A DNA stretch of 64,000 nucleotides from Ruania albidiflava DSM 18029 (GCF_000421225.1 NZ_ATWL01000013.1:49452-113451), one strand, 5' to 3'. Shown: positions 1 through 10,315, counted from the stretch's first letter. Notes: generated by a model from the letters alone, not told the origin. Made by a program: numbers and translations.

Positions 1-1075
1 CGTTGTCGTTGAACGCAGCCAGGTAGTCACCGGCGACCAGCAGCGGCTGCTCGTCGGCACTGTCCGCCGGCAGGTAGAAGGCGTAGATATCGCCGTCCGG
101 GCCCACGTCGGTGCCCTCGGGCAGCTGCGCCTCGAAGAACGAGGCCGCCCGGAACATGAAGCAGTTGTCCTCGAGGATCTGCAGACCGGCGTCCGACCAT
201 GCGGTGGTCGCGATCGAGCGGGGGTCACCGATGCCGCCGTTGACGTAGTCCGGGTTCTGCAAGATGCTGCCGGCCCGCTCCAGCGCGGAGACGATCTGCG
301 GGTCGTCGAACGGGATCTCGTGGTCCACCCACTGGTCGTAGACGTCCGGTCCCGCCTCGCGCAGCACCATGTCTTCCAGGAAGTCGGTTGCTGGCCAGCC
401 CGTGGCACCACCGGACTCGATGCCGAAGCACCACGGCTTGACGGCGTCGCTGCCGTGGTCGGTGACGATCTGGTCGGTGAGGGTCATCATGTCGTCCCAG
501 GTCTCCGGGATCTCGTAACCGTTCTCCTCGAACGTGCTCGGGGAGTACCAGACGAACGACTTCACCGAGCCCATGATCGGGATGCCGTACTGCTCACCGT
601 CGATGTTGCCGTAGGAGAGCCAGTCCTCGGTGTAGTTGGCGCTGGCCTCCCCCATCACCGCATCGCTGGCAGGCACCAGATAGCCACCCTCGTGCATCCG
701 CTCCAGCAGACCTGGCTGGGGGAAGTCGGCCAGGTCGGGGGCGTTGCCGCCCTCCACCTGCACGAAGATCTGGGACTCGAACTCGTTGGTGCCGTTGTGC
801 TCGATGGTGATGCCGGTGCAGTCCTCGAAGTCCGCCCACGACTCCTCGAGCTGGTCGGCTTCCTGGTCGGAGATGGTGGAGGACATCGTCACGGTCTCGC
901 CGTCGAAGGTGCCGTACTGCTCGTAGTCGGCGCACGCGGCGTCGGTGTCGCCTCCGCCGCCGCCTCCGCTGCCACCACCGCCGAGATCGTCGCCGGCGCA
1001 CGCGGTCAGCGCGAGAGCGATGGCCACCCCGCCCGCTGCCGCGACGCCGCTGCGTCGCATAGTTGTTGAGATCAC
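1..1075 (-). CDS. ABC transporter extracellular solute-binding protein, sugar type (C-terminus outside window)
   Basis: Lipoprotein receptor of an ABC importer, probably for a carbohydrate (family 1 binding-protein architecture). The N-terminus has a short positive stretch, a hydrophobic core and a lipobox LTAC followed by a Gly-rich linker, so it should be lipid-anchored outside the membrane. I chose GTG at 1075 because AGGAGG lies 8 bases upstream; an in-frame ATG at 1060 is the alternative. The body shows the usual binding-protein features (an EHNGTNEFESQ stretch and aromatic patches), but no ligand can be read from it. The gene runs off the left edge, so permeases probably lie beyond it. 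A LacI-type operator lies about 105 bases upstream and a lacI gene is next door, which suggests substrate induction. Confidence 0.9.
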   Translation of the reverse strand, partial: MISTTMRRSGVAAAGGVAIALALTACAGDDLGGGGSGGGGGGDTDAACADYEQYGTFDGETVTMSSTISDQEADQLEESWADFEDCTGITIEHNGTNEFESQIFVQVEGGNAPDLADFPQPGLLERMHEGGYLVPASDAVMGEASANYTEDWLSYGNIDGEQYGIPIMGSVKSFVWYSPSTFEENGYEIPETWDDMMTLTDQIVTDHGSDAVKPWCFGIESGGATGWPATDFLEDMVLREAGPDVYDQWVDHEIPFDDPQIVSALERAGSILQNPDYVNGGIGDPRSIATTAWSDAGLQILEDNCFMFRAASFFEAQLPEGTDVGPDGDIYAFYLPADSADEQPLLVAGDYLAAFNDN

Positions 1076-1177
1076 TGGGACGTCCTCCTGAGCTGTCGGT
1101 GGGTCCAGGCGGTTCGCGTTCGCTCACTCTCCGCCGGGCGAGCGTCAGATGGGTCGCCACTGACGCCAGACCTCTAT

Positions 1178-1189
1178 GCAAGCGCTTAC
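1178..1189. promoter_or_regulatory. LacI-family operator upstream of the binding-protein gene
   Basis: GCAAGCGCTTAC contains the perfect 8-bp palindrome AAGCGCTT with the central CG typical of LacI/GalR operators. It lies in the 292-bp gap between the lacI gene (1368-2378) and the binding-protein gene, about 105 bases upstream of the latter's start. The neighbouring LacI protein is the natural candidate ligand; that link is inferred. Confidence 0.6.
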
Positions 1190-1295
1190 GTTCGCTCTTG
1201 GCAAGAGCATCGATGCGCTTCGAGATAACAATCTGGTCACACTTACGACGACGCCGATCCTACTTTTGCGCCGTTGTCGTCAAAAGACCGAGTGC

Positions 1296-1351
1296 CGAAC
1301 GCCCGGTTTCGCGGCGCGCGAGCGTGCTCGCGCCGCGAAACCGGGCGTTCG
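1296..1351. repeat. Palindromic repeat family 2, copy 1 (23-bp perfect hairpin)
   Basis: A perfect 23-bp stem (1296-1318 pairing with 1329-1351) with a 10-base loop begins 17 bases past the lacI stop codon. It carries the family boxes GAACGC, TTCGCGGC and their complements, also seen at 15674, 29691 and 34579. A short T-rich stretch follows on the minus strand, so it could also terminate lacI transcription. Confidence 0.75.
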
Positions 1352-1367
1352 CGAGCAGAGGGGGCGG

Positions 1368-2378
1368 TCAGGAACGGGGTGGTGGTCCGGTGGTGCCGCG
1401 GACGAGCAGCTCGACCGGGTACACCGCCTCCTCGGCCACCGGCCCACCGGTCAGCATCTCCAGCATCAGTGCGGCTGCCGCAGCGCCCTGCTCAGCCGCA
1501 TCCTGGCCCACAGTGGTCAGGTTCACCAGGTCGGACATGTCGTGCCCGTCGATGCCGATCACGCTCAGGTCCTCCGGCACCCGACGGCCGGCGTCCCTTG
1601 CGGCCTGCAGCACCCCGAAGGCCATGTCGTCGGAGATCGCGAACACCGCGGTGACCTCCGGGCGGGTGCGGAGCAGCTCGGCCATCCGCTCCCGGGCGCC
1701 GGCACGGGCGTAGTCCCCAGGGATGACCAGCGTGGGGTCGAACGCCACCCCGGCCTCGGCGAGCGCCGCCTCGTACCCGCGCTGGCGCAGCGCCGGCGGG
1801 GCCCAGTCCGGCTGGTCCTCACCGGTCGCGGTGACCAGGGCGATCCTGCGGTGCCCCAGACCAAGGAGGTGCGCCATGGCCAGGCGGGCTGCGCCGTCGT
1901 CATCGATGGTCACGGTGACCCGCCCCGGCGGACCGGTACCGATGAACACCACCGGCACCCCGAGCCCGTCCAGCACCTCCTGCTCGTCGGTGTCCAGGGG
2001 CATACCAACCACGAGCACACCGTCCACGCGGCGGCGCAGCACGAACGGGTCGAGCCGGTTGCGCCCGGCACCGTCGGCACGTTCGAAGGAGTACAGCAGC
2101 GCATCGAACCCCTCGGCCCGCAACGCGCGCTCGATCCCTTCGGTCACGCTGCCGTGGAACCAGCGCCGGATCCAGGGAGTGAGCACGCCGATGGTGTGCG
2201 TGCGGCCGCTGGCCAGCGAGGATGCCGATGCGCTCGGGGCGTAGCCGAGCCCGCGAGCAGCCTCCAGCACTCGGGCACGGGTCGCCTCGCTCACCCCGGG
2301 TAGGTGGCGCAGCGCACGGGAGACGGTCGCCGTGGATACCCCGGCGGCCCGTGCCACGTCGTCGATGGCAGCGTTCAC
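1368..2378 (-). CDS. LacI-family transcriptional repressor
   Basis: DNA-binding regulator of 336 aa. Residues about 3-50 form the LacI helix-turn-helix plus hinge (DDVARAAGVSTATVSRALR), followed by a periplasmic-binding-protein-like effector domain ending in the usual dimer region. The GTG at 2378 places the helix-turn-helix at the very N-terminus, as in the family. It follows the HAD gene by 15 bases, so serS, the HAD gene and lacI may share a transcript. The sugar-type binding protein downstream, with its AAGCGCTT operator, is the likely target. The effector sugar cannot be told from sequence. Confidence 0.93.
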   Translation of the reverse strand: MNAAIDDVARAAGVSTATVSRALRHLPGVSEATRARVLEAARGLGYAPSASASSLASGRTHTIGVLTPWIRRWFHGSVTEGIERALRAEGFDALLYSFERADGAGRNRLDPFVLRRRVDGVLVVGMPLDTDEQEVLDGLGVPVVFIGTGPPGRVTVTIDDDGAARLAMAHLLGLGHRRIALVTATGEDQPDWAPPALRQRGYEAALAEAGVAFDPTLVIPGDYARAGARERMAELLRTRPEVTAVFAISDDMAFGVLQAARDAGRRVPEDLSVIGIDGHDMSDLVNLTTVGQDAAEQGAAAAALMLEMLTGGPVAEEAVYPVELLVRGTTGPPPRS

Positions 2379-2393
2379 GGCAGGCAGTGTGCC

Positions 2394-3245
2394 CTACTCG
2401 CGGCGGGAGCGCAGGACCGCGTCGAGGACTGGGACGAGGCCCTCGGCCTCCACCGGGCCGGTGTGCCACCGGGCGGCGGCACGGGTGACCTCGTCCGCAC
2501 CGCCCATCGCCACGCTCACCCCGGCCCAGCCGAGCATCTCGATGTCGTTCTGCCCGTCACCGGCGGCCAGGGTCGCCTCCGGTGGCACGTCCAGACGCTG
2601 GCGCACCAGCTCCAGCGCACTGGCCTTGGACACCCCGTCCGGGGCGATGTCCAGCCAGGCGGTCCAGCCGACGGCGTAGCTCACCCCGTGCAGACCAGAT
2701 CGGTTGACGAGGTCGTGGAAGTCCGCCGAGCCCAGCCCGGGTGCCCGGACGGTCACCCGGACCGCCGGTTCGGCGCACATCTGCTCGAAGTCGATCACCC
2801 GCACCGCACCGCTGAGCTCGCCAGCCGGGAACTCGCTGGTGACCGCGTAGCCGCGGCCCAGGTCCTCCACGGCGAAGATGCCCTCCGGCAGGTGCTCCCG
2901 CAGCAGCCGCAACGTGGGTCCGGGGTCGAAGGTGACGATGTCGGTGAACTCGTACCCGCCCTCGATGGTCGGGTCCAGCCGGGCGACCACAGCCCCGTTG
3001 GAGCAGACCGCCCAGCCGCTGTCCAGGCCGAGCTCGGCGAGCACCGGGAGGCAGGCGTGCGTGGACCGCCCGGTGGAGAGCACCACGTGCGTGCCGGTGG
3101 CGGCCACCTCCTGCACCGCCGTGCGCACCGCCTCGGACATGGTGCCGTCGTGGTGCAGGATCGTGCCGTCGATGTCCAGGGCCACCAGGGAAGTGGGACC
3201 CGCGGTGATGTCTGTGAGCGCGACCGGCTCGAAGCTGATGCTCAT
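2394..3245 (-). CDS. HAD-superfamily (Cof-type) hydrolase
   Basis: Cytosolic Mg-dependent phosphatase of 283 aa. Motif I is DIDGTIL (first Asp nucleophile, about residue 22), motif II is the STGRS region, and motif IV is [10 protein letters not shown] near residue 235; the insertion between them is a Cof-type C2 cap. The ATG at 3245 overlaps the serS stop (ATGA), so the two genes are probably translationally coupled. A Cof-type HAD directly downstream of serS is a common actinobacterial arrangement. The substrate is unknown; sugar phosphates or nucleotides are typical of the family. Confidence 0.9.
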   Translation of the reverse strand: MSISFEPVALTDITAGPTSLVALDIDGTILHHDGTMSEAVRTAVQEVAATGTHVVLSTGRSTHACLPVLAELGLDSGWAVCSNGAVVARLDPTIEGGYEFTDIVTFDPGPTLRLLREHLPEGIFAVEDLGRGYAVTSEFPAGELSGAVRVIDFEQMCAEPAVRVTVRAPGLGSADFHDLVNRSGLHGVSYAVGWTAWLDIAPDGVSKASALELVRQRLDVPPEATLAAGDGQNDIEMLGWAGVSVAMGGADEVTRAAARWHTGPVEAEGLVPVLDAVLRSRRE

Positions 3246-4516
3246 GGGCGCACCGGTTCCAGGGTCTCCAGCCCGCCGAGATAGCCGCGCAGCCCTTCGG
3301 GTACGTGCACCGACCCGTCGGCGAGCTGGTGGTTCTCCAGGATCGCGACGATCCACCGGGTGGTGGCCAGGGTGCCGTTCAGCGTGGCGACGGGCCGGTT
3401 CCCGGCCTCGGTGCGCTCCCGGATGCCCAGCCGGCGTGCCTGGAAGGTGGTGCAGTTGGAGGTGGAGGTGAGCTCCAGGTAGCGCTCCTGGGTGGGGAGC
3501 CAGGCCTCGCAGTCGAACTTGCGGGCGGCGCTGGTGCCGAGGTCACCGGCAGCGGTGTCGATCACCCGGTAGGGCAGGTCGACCAGGGCGAGCATCGCCT
3601 CCTCCCAGCCCAGCAGCCGCTCGTGCTCGGCGGTGGCGTCCTCGGGGCGCACGTAGGAGAACATCTCCACCTTGTGGAACTGGTGCACCCGGATGATGCC
3701 GCGGGTGTCCTTGCCGTAGGAGCCGGCCTCGCGCCGGTAGCAGGCGGACCAGCCGGCGTACCGCTTCGGGCCGTCGGACAGGTCGAGGATCTCCTTGGCG
3801 TGGTAGCCGGCCAGGGCCACCTCGCTGGTGCCCACCAGGTACAGGTCGTCAGTGGGCAGGTGGTAGACCTCTTCGGCGTGCTCGCCGAGGAAGCCGGTGC
3901 CGGCCATGATCTCCGGCTTCACCAGGGTGGGGGTGATCACCGGGGTGAAGCCGGCGGCGAGCGCCTTGTCCATCGCCGCGTTCAGCAGGGCGAGCTCGAG
4001 GCGTGCGCCGATGCCGGTGAGGTAGTAGAACCGGGCACCGGAGACCTTGGCACCGCGGTCGGTGTCGATGGCGCCCAGCCGCTGGCCCAGGTCCAGGTGG
4101 TCGGCCGGGGTGAACCCCTCAGCGGTGAAGTCCCGGGGGGTGCCCACCGTGCGCAGCACCACGTAGTCGTCCTCCCCGCCGGCGGGTACACCGTCGAGCA
4201 CGAGGTTGGGCAGCTGGGTCAGCAGTCGGTCCAGCTCGGCCTGCGCCTCGTTCGCGTCCGCCTCAGCGGCCTTCACCTGCTCGGCCAGGGCCTTGGCGTG
4301 GGCGAGCACCGCCGGGCGCTCTTCCGGGGAGGCCTTGCCCACCGACTTGGAGACCTGCTTCTGCTCGGCGCGCTGGTTCTCGAACGCGCTGAGCAGGGCG
4401 CGGCGCTGCTCGTCGGCGGCCAGCACCTGGTCCACCAGCTCGGGGTCGGCGCCGCGGGCACGCTGGCTCGCGCGGGCGACGTCGGGGTCCTCACGCAGGC
4501 TCTTCAGATCAATCAC
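3242..4516 (-). CDS. serS: Serine--tRNA ligase
   Basis: Charges tRNA-Ser with serine; class II synthetase of about 424 aa. The N-terminal 110 residues are the coiled-coil arm that holds the tRNA long extra arm. The catalytic domain has motif 2 ([22 protein letters not shown]) and motif 3 ([16 protein letters not shown]), plus the [13 protein letters not shown] serine-binding stretch. GTG at 4516 gives the conserved [10 protein letters not shown]-terminus. The only strong Shine-Dalgarno (GGAGG) ends one base before that GTG, which is unusually close; no better in-frame start was seen. It lies back-to-back with the lipid-kinase gene at 4732 and is followed by an overlapping HAD gene. Confidence 0.96.
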   Translation of the reverse strand: MIDLKSLREDPDVARASQRARGADPELVDQVLAADEQRRALLSAFENQRAEQKQVSKSVGKASPEERPAVLAHAKALAEQVKAAEADANEAQAELDRLLTQLPNLVLDGVPAGGEDDYVVLRTVGTPRDFTAEGFTPADHLDLGQRLGAIDTDRGAKVSGARFYYLTGIGARLELALLNAAMDKALAAGFTPVITPTLVKPEIMAGTGFLGEHAEEVYHLPTDDLYLVGTSEVALAGYHAKEILDLSDGPKRYAGWSACYRREAGSYGKDTRGIIRVHQFHKVEMFSYVRPEDATAEHERLLGWEEAMLALVDLPYRVIDTAAGDLGTSAARKFDCEAWLPTQERYLELTSTSNCTTFQARRLGIRERTEAGNRPVATLNGTLATTRWIVAILENHQLADGSVHVPEGLRGYLGGLETLEPVRP

Positions 4517-4731
4517 ACCTCCGAGGGTATCTGGGTGCTCGCCCCACCGGGTCACCGCCCTTGTCCGCTGCACTGAGGTCCTCTTGGGGCACGGAGGCAG
4601 AAAAAGAGCACCTCGGTGTCCCATCGATGCCTCAGACGACCGGGCAGCGGCACAGGCGGCGGGGCTGGGGTGGCGGCGGGGCGGGGCTGGTGGGTGGTGC
4701 GGGAGAGGTGGCCGGCCGCTACCTTTGCGCC

Positions 4732-5865
4732 ATGACGTGGGAGCAGGCGGTGAGCGTGCTGGCGCTGGTGGTCGCACTGGCAGCGCTGGTGGTGGGGATC
4801 GTGATCCTGGGCAAGATTCGCGCACGCGGGGCGCGGGTGTCGCCGCTGACCGCCCGGGAGGAGGATGCGGGCGAGCTGCCCGACCCGGCCGGCCCGGCAG
4901 CGTTCGTGGTGAACCCGGTCAAGGTCGCCGACGGTGCGGCGCTGCGCCGCCGGGCTGCGGAGATCGCCGCCGACCTCGGCCTGCCCGCGCCGCTGTGGTT
5001 CGAGACCACCGCGGAGGACCCAGGGGCCGGGCAGACGCAGGCAGCCCTCGAGGCCGGGGCGTCGGTGGTCGTGGCCGCCGGCGGCGACGGCACCGTGCGC
5101 ACTGTGGCCGAGGTGCTCGCCGGCACCCGGGTGCCGATGGCGCTGCTGCCGCTGGGCACCGGGAACCTGCTCGCCCGGAACCTGGACCTACCGCTGGAGA
5201 GCACCGAGCTGCTCATCCACACCGCCCTCGGCGGCACCGACCACCCGATCGACCTCGGCTGGTTGCAGGTCGCCACGACCCCGGTCGACGACGGCGGGGC
5301 CGCTGGTCCTGCTGAGGCCGCCGACCCTGCACCCGCACCTGCGGAGCACCTGTTCCTGGTGATGGCCGGCATCGGGTTCGATGCGCAGATGGTGGCCGGC
5401 GCCGACGACGAGCTGAAGGCACGGATGGGCTGGTTCGCCTACTTCCTCGCCGGCGCCCGGCACCTGCACGGCCGCAAGACCCGGCTGAAGATGCGGGTCG
5501 GCGAAGGGGAGGTGCGGCCGCTGAAGGTGCGCAGCCTGCTGTTCGCCAACTGCGGGCGGCTACCCGGTGGGATCGTGCTGCTGCCGGATGCCGAGCTGGA
5601 CGACGGCTGGCTGGACGTGGCAGCGCTGGACACCCGCGGTGGGCTGGTGGGATGGGCGTCGTTGTTCGGCAAGGTGGTGCTGCAAGGTCTGGGTTTCCGC
5701 CGCCAGCTGCCCGCCCCGAGCTCGATCGAGTTCTGGCGCGGCCGGGAGGTGCACGTGAGCTGCTCCCAGCCGGAGCAGGTGCAGGTGGACGGTGACCTGA
5801 TCGGCCAGGCGACCCAGCTCACCGCACGGGTCCAGCACAGCGGGCTGCGGGTACGTACCCGGTAG
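4732..5865 (+). CDS. Diacylglycerol kinase-family lipid kinase, membrane-anchored
   Basis: Predicted ATP-dependent lipid kinase of 377 aa. Residues 5-28 are one hydrophobic N-terminal helix. The DAGK catalytic domain follows, with the nucleotide-binding AAGGDGTV near residue 120 and [11 protein letters not shown] about 25 residues later, then the beta-sandwich C-terminal domain ([18 protein letters not shown]). A Pro/Ala/Asp-rich insert near residue 190 is specific to this copy. A second, helix-free relative lies at 34693. The gene diverges from serS. Known relatives phosphorylate diacylglycerol or other lipids; the substrate here is not determinable. Confidence 0.9.
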   Translation: MTWEQAVSVLALVVALAALVVGIVILGKIRARGARVSPLTAREEDAGELPDPAGPAAFVVNPVKVADGAALRRRAAEIAADLGLPAPLWFETTAEDPGAGQTQAALEAGASVVVAAGGDGTVRTVAEVLAGTRVPMALLPLGTGNLLARNLDLPLESTELLIHTALGGTDHPIDLGWLQVATTPVDDGGAAGPAEAADPAPAPAEHLFLVMAGIGFDAQMVAGADDELKARMGWFAYFLAGARHLHGRKTRLKMRVGEGEVRPLKVRSLLFANCGRLPGGIVLLPDAELDDGWLDVAALDTRGGLVGWASLFGKVVLQGLGFRRQLPAPSSIEFWRGREVHVSCSQPEQVQVDGDLIGQATQLTARVQHSGLRVRTR

Positions 5866-5945
5866 CGTGACGCGGTCCTCGGTCGTCCTGTCACCGAACA
5901 CCACCGGGTAGCACACTGCTTCTCCACGACCGGCCCCATACGCTG

Positions 5946-8345
5946 GTGCAGATGCCAGCGTCCCCGATCTCCCGCCCCCGCGCGCCCTTCGTGCTCCCGG
6001 CCGCGACCGTGGCTGTGCTCACCCTGCTGCTCGTGCTGCTGAGCACGACCGCCGGGGAGGCTGCACCAGCCACCGGCCGATCCGCCACCACCGGTGGGCC
6101 AGCACCGGCCGAACGTGCGGTCGGCACCGACCCCGGTGCCCCGCTGGTGGTCATCGGTGTGTCCGGGCTGTCCTGGTCCGACCTGGGCGAGGACACCCCG
6201 GCGTTGGCGTCCCTGGCCGACGACGCGATCGGTTCTCTGGTGGTGCGCAGCGCGCACCCGGTCACCTGCCCGGTCGACGGCTGGCTGGCACTGTCCAGCG
6301 GCAGCCGCGCAGCCGGCGAGCGGGGGGACTGCCGGGACGTGGCCGAACCGGTCTCCGGAGCACTCCCGGACTGGGACGACCTCAGCAGCGAGGTGTCCGA
6401 CCAGAGCTATGACGCCCGTCTGGGCCTGCTCAGCTCCGTGCTGGACACGGGGCAGGTGTCCGCGACCGCGATCGGTCCGGGCGCTGCTGTTGCCCTGGCC
6501 GACTCCCAGGGCAACGTCTCCGACTACCACCCGCTGGCCCAGCGGCAGCTAGCCGAGCAGATCGGGCAGGCCGCGGGCGAGAACGACCTGCTGGTGGTCG
6601 ATGCCGGTCGGATCGTGGATCCGGAGACGGTGCCGGAGGCCGAGGACGCCGATGACGTGACCCTCCCCGAGGCGCTGCCGAGGGCCGACCAGGTGCGTCT
6701 GGTGGACGACCGGCTCGCCGCGATCCTCGACGGGCTGCAGGCGGCAGGTCCCGAGGGGGACCTGCCCACGGTGATCCTGGCCGGGCTGGCCGACTCCGGT
6801 GAGTCTGGGCTGCGCGTGCTGGCGATCACCGGCCCGAACACCCCGGCCGGGCTGCTCAGCTCCAGCTCCACCCGGCAACCGGGCTATGTGATGGCCACCG
6901 ACCTGTTCACCACGGTGGTGGAGCACTTCGACCTCTCCGACGGTGTTCCCCCCGGGGCGACGATGGGCGCACCCGTCCGGGTCCAGCCCGGTCCTGCCGA
7001 TGACGGCGCAGCTCGCCTGGAGCAGGTCGTCGACGCCGACCTGCACGCTCAAGCAGTCAGCCCCATCGTGCCGGTCTACTTCTTGTTGCTGGTGCTGGTG
7101 AACCTGGCGCTGTTCGCGACGGTCACCCTGGTGCTGAAGCGTTCTACCGCCAACCGGATCGGCGCGGCGCTCTCCCGCCGCTTCGGCAAGCGGCGCGGTG
7201 TGGAGTGGCTGCGGCAGCGGTTGAACCGGGCGGTGCCGGCGTTGCGCACGCTGCGCACGGTGGCACTGGGCATCGGTGCGTTGCCGATCTCCTCGTTCCT
7301 GGCGAACCTGCTGCCGTGGTGGCGGGTACATCCACCGGTGCTCTCCCTGGCGGTGCTGATCCTGGCGGTAGATGCGCTGATCGTGGCGATCGCGCTGCTC
7401 GGCCCGTGGCGCCGGCACACGTTCGGGCCGGCGGCATTCGTCGCTGGTGTGACCGCCGTGGTGCTGGCGGTGGACGTGGTCACCGGTGCGACGATGCAGG
7501 TCTCCGCGGTGATGGGCATCTCGGCGCTCGTCGGTGCCCGGTTCTACGGGATGAACAACACCTCGTTCGCACTGTTCACGGTCGCCACGCTGATGGTCAC
7601 CATCGTCGCCACGAACCCGCTGGTCCTGGCCGGTCGCCGCAGGCTCGCCGCTGCTGTGGTGCTCGGGACCGGTGTGGTGGTCTCCGCGATCGACGGCGCC
7701 CCAGGACTCGGCGCGGACTTCGGCGGACCACCGGCGCTGTTGGCCGCTTTCGGTGTGATGGCCTTGCTCGCGCTCGGTGTGCGGCTGACCTGGCTGCGGG
7801 TGCTGGCAGTGGTGGTGGCAGCCGGTCTCGCATCGGTGGCGCTTGCCTTCGTAGACTGGTTGCGTCCCCCGGACGACCGCACCCACCTGGGCCGGTTCTT
7901 CCAGACCGTCCTGGACGGCGGGCTGTGGGAGGTGATCTGGCGCAAGCTGGACCAGAACATCTCCATCGTGTTCGGCAACCGGCCGCTGACCATCCTGGCG
8001 ATCTGCGGGGTGCTCACCGTGGTGTACGTCCTCGCCCGCCCGATCCGTGCTGCTCTGACCTCACCGGGCGGCGGGGAGTTCGCCTGGTTGTCGGCAGGCA
8101 ACCCGATCTCGCTGATGGGCCGGGACGCCCCGATGCTCAAACCTGGTCTGGTGGCGATCGCGGTGGCGCTCGGCGTGGGCATGGCGATCAACGACTCCGG
8201 TATCGCGATCGCCGCGATCGGTGTCTCCCTCGGGGTGCCGTTGCTGATCGCAGCCACCACCACCTGGATGCTCCACCTGCGCGAGCTGCCGGCGGAAGCG
8301 GTTCACCACCCAGCACGAGACGCCGGCCACCCAGCACGGGACTGA
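5946..8345 (+). CDS. Large membrane protein with alkaline-phosphatase-like extracellular domain
   Basis: 799 aa. An N-terminal signal-like helix (about 14-36) is followed by some 350 residues with weak resemblance to an alkaline-phosphatase/sulfatase fold (VVIGVSGLSWSDL, then an ADQVRLVDDRLAAIL region and a late ILAGLAD). About ten transmembrane helices follow from about residue 380 to 780. No complete metal-binding set is obvious, so activity is doubtful. The tail carries two copies of HPARD. GTG 5946 and ATG 5952 are both possible starts. It converges with a glycosyltransferase gene 24 bases away, so a cell-envelope role is a reasonable guess but unproven. Confidence 0.75.
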   Translation: MQMPASPISRPRAPFVLPAATVAVLTLLLVLLSTTAGEAAPATGRSATTGGPAPAERAVGTDPGAPLVVIGVSGLSWSDLGEDTPALASLADDAIGSLVVRSAHPVTCPVDGWLALSSGSRAAGERGDCRDVAEPVSGALPDWDDLSSEVSDQSYDARLGLLSSVLDTGQVSATAIGPGAAVALADSQGNVSDYHPLAQRQLAEQIGQAAGENDLLVVDAGRIVDPETVPEAEDADDVTLPEALPRADQVRLVDDRLAAILDGLQAAGPEGDLPTVILAGLADSGESGLRVLAITGPNTPAGLLSSSSTRQPGYVMATDLFTTVVEHFDLSDGVPPGATMGAPVRVQPGPADDGAARLEQVVDADLHAQAVSPIVPVYFLLLVLVNLALFATVTLVLKRSTANRIGAALSRRFGKRRGVEWLRQRLNRAVPALRTLRTVALGIGALPISSFLANLLPWWRVHPPVLSLAVLILAVDALIVAIALLGPWRRHTFGPAAFVAGVTAVVLAVDVVTGATMQVSAVMGISALVGARFYGMNNTSFALFTVATLMVTIVATNPLVLAGRRRLAAAVVLGTGVVVSAIDGAPGLGADFGGPPALLAAFGVMALLALGVRLTWLRVLAVVVAAGLASVALAFVDWLRPPDDRTHLGRFFQTVLDGGLWEVIWRKLDQNISIVFGNRPLTILAICGVLTVVYVLARPIRAALTSPGGGEFAWLSAGNPISLMGRDAPMLKPGLVAIAVALGVGMAINDSGIAIAAIGVSLGVPLLIAATTTWMLHLRELPAEAVHHPARDAGHPARD

Positions 8346-8369
8346 GCACCTGGCGCCGGTCGGGCGCGA

Positions 8370-9398
8370 TCAGTCCGACCCGGAGCCAGCCGAGTCCCGG
8401 TCGGACCGGGGTGGGGCCTGCGAGTCCCCGGGCGGGGCCTGCTCACCACCCGGGGCGGCCTGCTGGCCACCGGGACGGGCCTGTTCCGGGCGAGCGACGC
8501 CGTCCGGCGACCCGGGTGAGCCCCCTCCTGGGTGCGGGGACGACCCCGGCGGGGCGGCGCCGTCGTCAGCGACCTCCACGTCCCGAGCGATCTTGTGCTT
8601 GTAGTGGCGGAACCGGCGGGCGGCCACAGCCATCATCACGTCCCGGTACTGGGCGGCGCGGTGCAGCTGACCGGCGATGTCGCTGCCGCTGGCCCGGTGG
8701 CTCAGGTCGCACGGGACCTCCACCACGGCGAACCCCTGCTGCAGCACGTCCATGGTCATCCCGGTCTCCACGCCCCAGCCGTGCGCGAGCGGGGTGGCGG
8801 CGTCGAAGGCGGCACGGGTCATGCACCGTTGCCCGGACAACGGCTGGGTCGGCGCCCACCCGGTGGCGCGGTGGATCGACCGGCGGGCCAGGCCGGTGAC
8901 CAGGCCGCGGCCGCCGGCACCGGACTGCTTGGGCAGCACCGCGATGGACAGGTCCGCCTTGCCGTAGAGCACCGGCGGCACCAGCGGGGCGGCGTTCACG
9001 GCAGTGGCGCCCAGGTCGGCGTCGATGAACAGCAGCAGCCGGTCGGGCAAGTCCTCGGCGTCCCGCATCGCCACCACCGAGGCACCGGTCTCCATCGCAG
9101 AGGCCTTGCCCCGGTTCACCGAGTGGCGCACCACCACCGCCCCGGCGCGGCGGGCCAGGTGTTGGGTGTCGTCCTCGCTGCCGTCATCGACCACGAGCAC
9201 CAGGTCCACGTGCGGGATGGCGCGCACTGCGCGCACGGTCGCGGCGATCCGCTCTTCCTCGTCCTTGGCCGGGATCACCGCGGCGACCCGCATCATGGCC
9301 GGGTCATGTCGCGGCACCGGCATCGGCCCGGTGTCGGGCGTGCGACGCCGGATCACGCGCAGCGGGTTCCGCCCTCCGTCGCCCTGCTCCCGGCTCAC
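8370..9398 (-). CDS. Glycosyltransferase family 2
   Basis: GT-A fold sugar transferase of about 342 aa. It shows the nucleotide-sugar signature VIPAKDEEERI, the VVDDGSEDDT motif near residue 65 and the metal-binding DAD (FIDADLG) near residue 115; the C-terminal half contains a QRCMTRAAFD stretch. The order resembles dolichol-phosphate-mannose-type or glucosyl-phosphoglycerate-synthase-type enzymes, but the acceptor is not readable. The last 70 residues are a Pro/Gly/Gln-rich low-complexity tail outside the fold. GTG 9398 is used; later ATGs (for example about 9296) would also leave the domain whole. Confidence 0.88.
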   Translation of the reverse strand: MSREQGDGGRNPLRVIRRRTPDTGPMPVPRHDPAMMRVAAVIPAKDEEERIAATVRAVRAIPHVDLVLVVDDGSEDDTQHLARRAGAVVVRHSVNRGKASAMETGASVVAMRDAEDLPDRLLLFIDADLGATAVNAAPLVPPVLYGKADLSIAVLPKQSGAGGRGLVTGLARRSIHRATGWAPTQPLSGQRCMTRAAFDAATPLAHGWGVETGMTMDVLQQGFAVVEVPCDLSHRASGSDIAGQLHRAAQYRDVMMAVAARRFRHYKHKIARDVEVADDGAAPPGSSPHPGGGSPGSPDGVARPEQARPGGQQAAPGGEQAPPGDSQAPPRSDRDSAGSGSD

Positions 9399-9415
9399 GA
9401 CTGCAGCCTATCGTC

Positions 9416-10315
9416 TCAACGCAGCGTGACCTGCCGGGACACGATGCCGGCGCGGGCGCGTCGTTCGTCGGCGGTCAACGCCTCGGTGACCGCGAGCGCC
9501 TCGGCGAGACGTTCCTCGAAGTCCGGGGCAGGTGCCTCCAGCTCTTCGGCCTCCGTGCCCGGTGCGAGCTCCCAGACCGGGATCACCAGCCCGCAGGAGC
9601 GGAAGGCGCCGATGAACTTCGAGCCGTCGCCCAGAGCGGAGGTGCCGGCCGCGCGCAGGCGGGCGAGCGCGTCGAGCAGGTTCTCCTCCTCCTCGGTGCG
9701 GGCCCAGCGCAGGAACTCCCGGGCGCCCATCCGGCACCAGTACGCGCTGGGCACCGACTCCAGCTTGACCGTGGGCACGATCGCCCCGGAGAACTCCTCC
9801 AGCGCCGCGGTCAGCTCCGGGGTGGCCTCGGTTCCCTCCGGGATGACGAAGTCGAAGGAGTCGTGCACGGTGACCTCGAACGCCCGGTCCGTGTTCAGCA
9901 TGTCCTGCAGCCGTGGTCCCTCGCCGGGCAGGTCCAGGTGGGTGAGGCTGGTGCCGGGCTCGGATTCGAGCATCTGCTCCAGGGCGAAGGCCAGGTCGCG
10001 GCTCGGGTCGCCGCTGCTGGTCATGGTCTGCAGGGCAAGGAGGATCACGCCGTCGTCGCGGTGCATCGCCGGGATCATCCCCGGCAGCACTGTGGCGATC
10101 ACCACGTCCCGGTCGCCGTGCTCGGCGGTGGTGTGCACCTGGGCGGTGGCCGCGGGCACGACCTCGCGCATCGCCACCCAGTCCGCCTCCCCGGGCAGGC
10201 CCTCGAAGGAGCGCCGCGGGGCGGGGTTGGCTGCCCGCGCGGCAGCCGCCTTGCGTGCCGCCCGGCGGGCCGCCACCTTCTCGTTGACCGGGCCCTTCTT
10301 CTTCCGTCTCGCCAT
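9416..10315 (-). CDS. DUF5926 family protein
   Basis: 299-aa cytosolic protein of an actinobacterial family without known function. The N-terminus is a basic Arg/Lys/Ala-rich segment (residues 2-30) of the kind that can bind nucleic acid; the rest is an acidic mixed alpha/beta domain. The ATG at 10315 is followed by ARRKKKGP, the typical start of this family. It diverges from pgm across a 222-bp gap. The family assignment comes from recalled sequence character, not a search. Confidence 0.75.
   Translation of the reverse strand: MARRKKKGPVNEKVAARRAARKAAAARAANPAPRRSFEGLPGEADWVAMREVVPAATAQVHTTAEHGDRDVVIATVLPGMIPAMHRDDGVILLALQTMTSSGDPSRDLAFALEQMLESEPGTSLTHLDLPGEGPRLQDMLNTDRAFEVTVHDSFDFVIPEGTEATPELTAALEEFSGAIVPTVKLESVPSAYWCRMGAREFLRWARTEEEENLLDALARLRAAGTSALGDGSKFIGAFRSCGLVIPVWELAPGTEAEELEAPAPDFEERLAEALAVTEALTADERRARAGIVSRQVTLR

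Noticed and set aside
594..1181. Arg-rich reading frames opposite or overlapping the binding-protein gene
   Set aside because: Typical GC-rich antisense shadows; the same bases encode a good lipoprotein.
4517..4731. Possible leader RNA or tRNA between serS and the lipid-kinase gene
   Set aside because: Only a 4-bp stem before a T-run and no cloverleaf; not enough for a T-box, riboswitch or tRNA.
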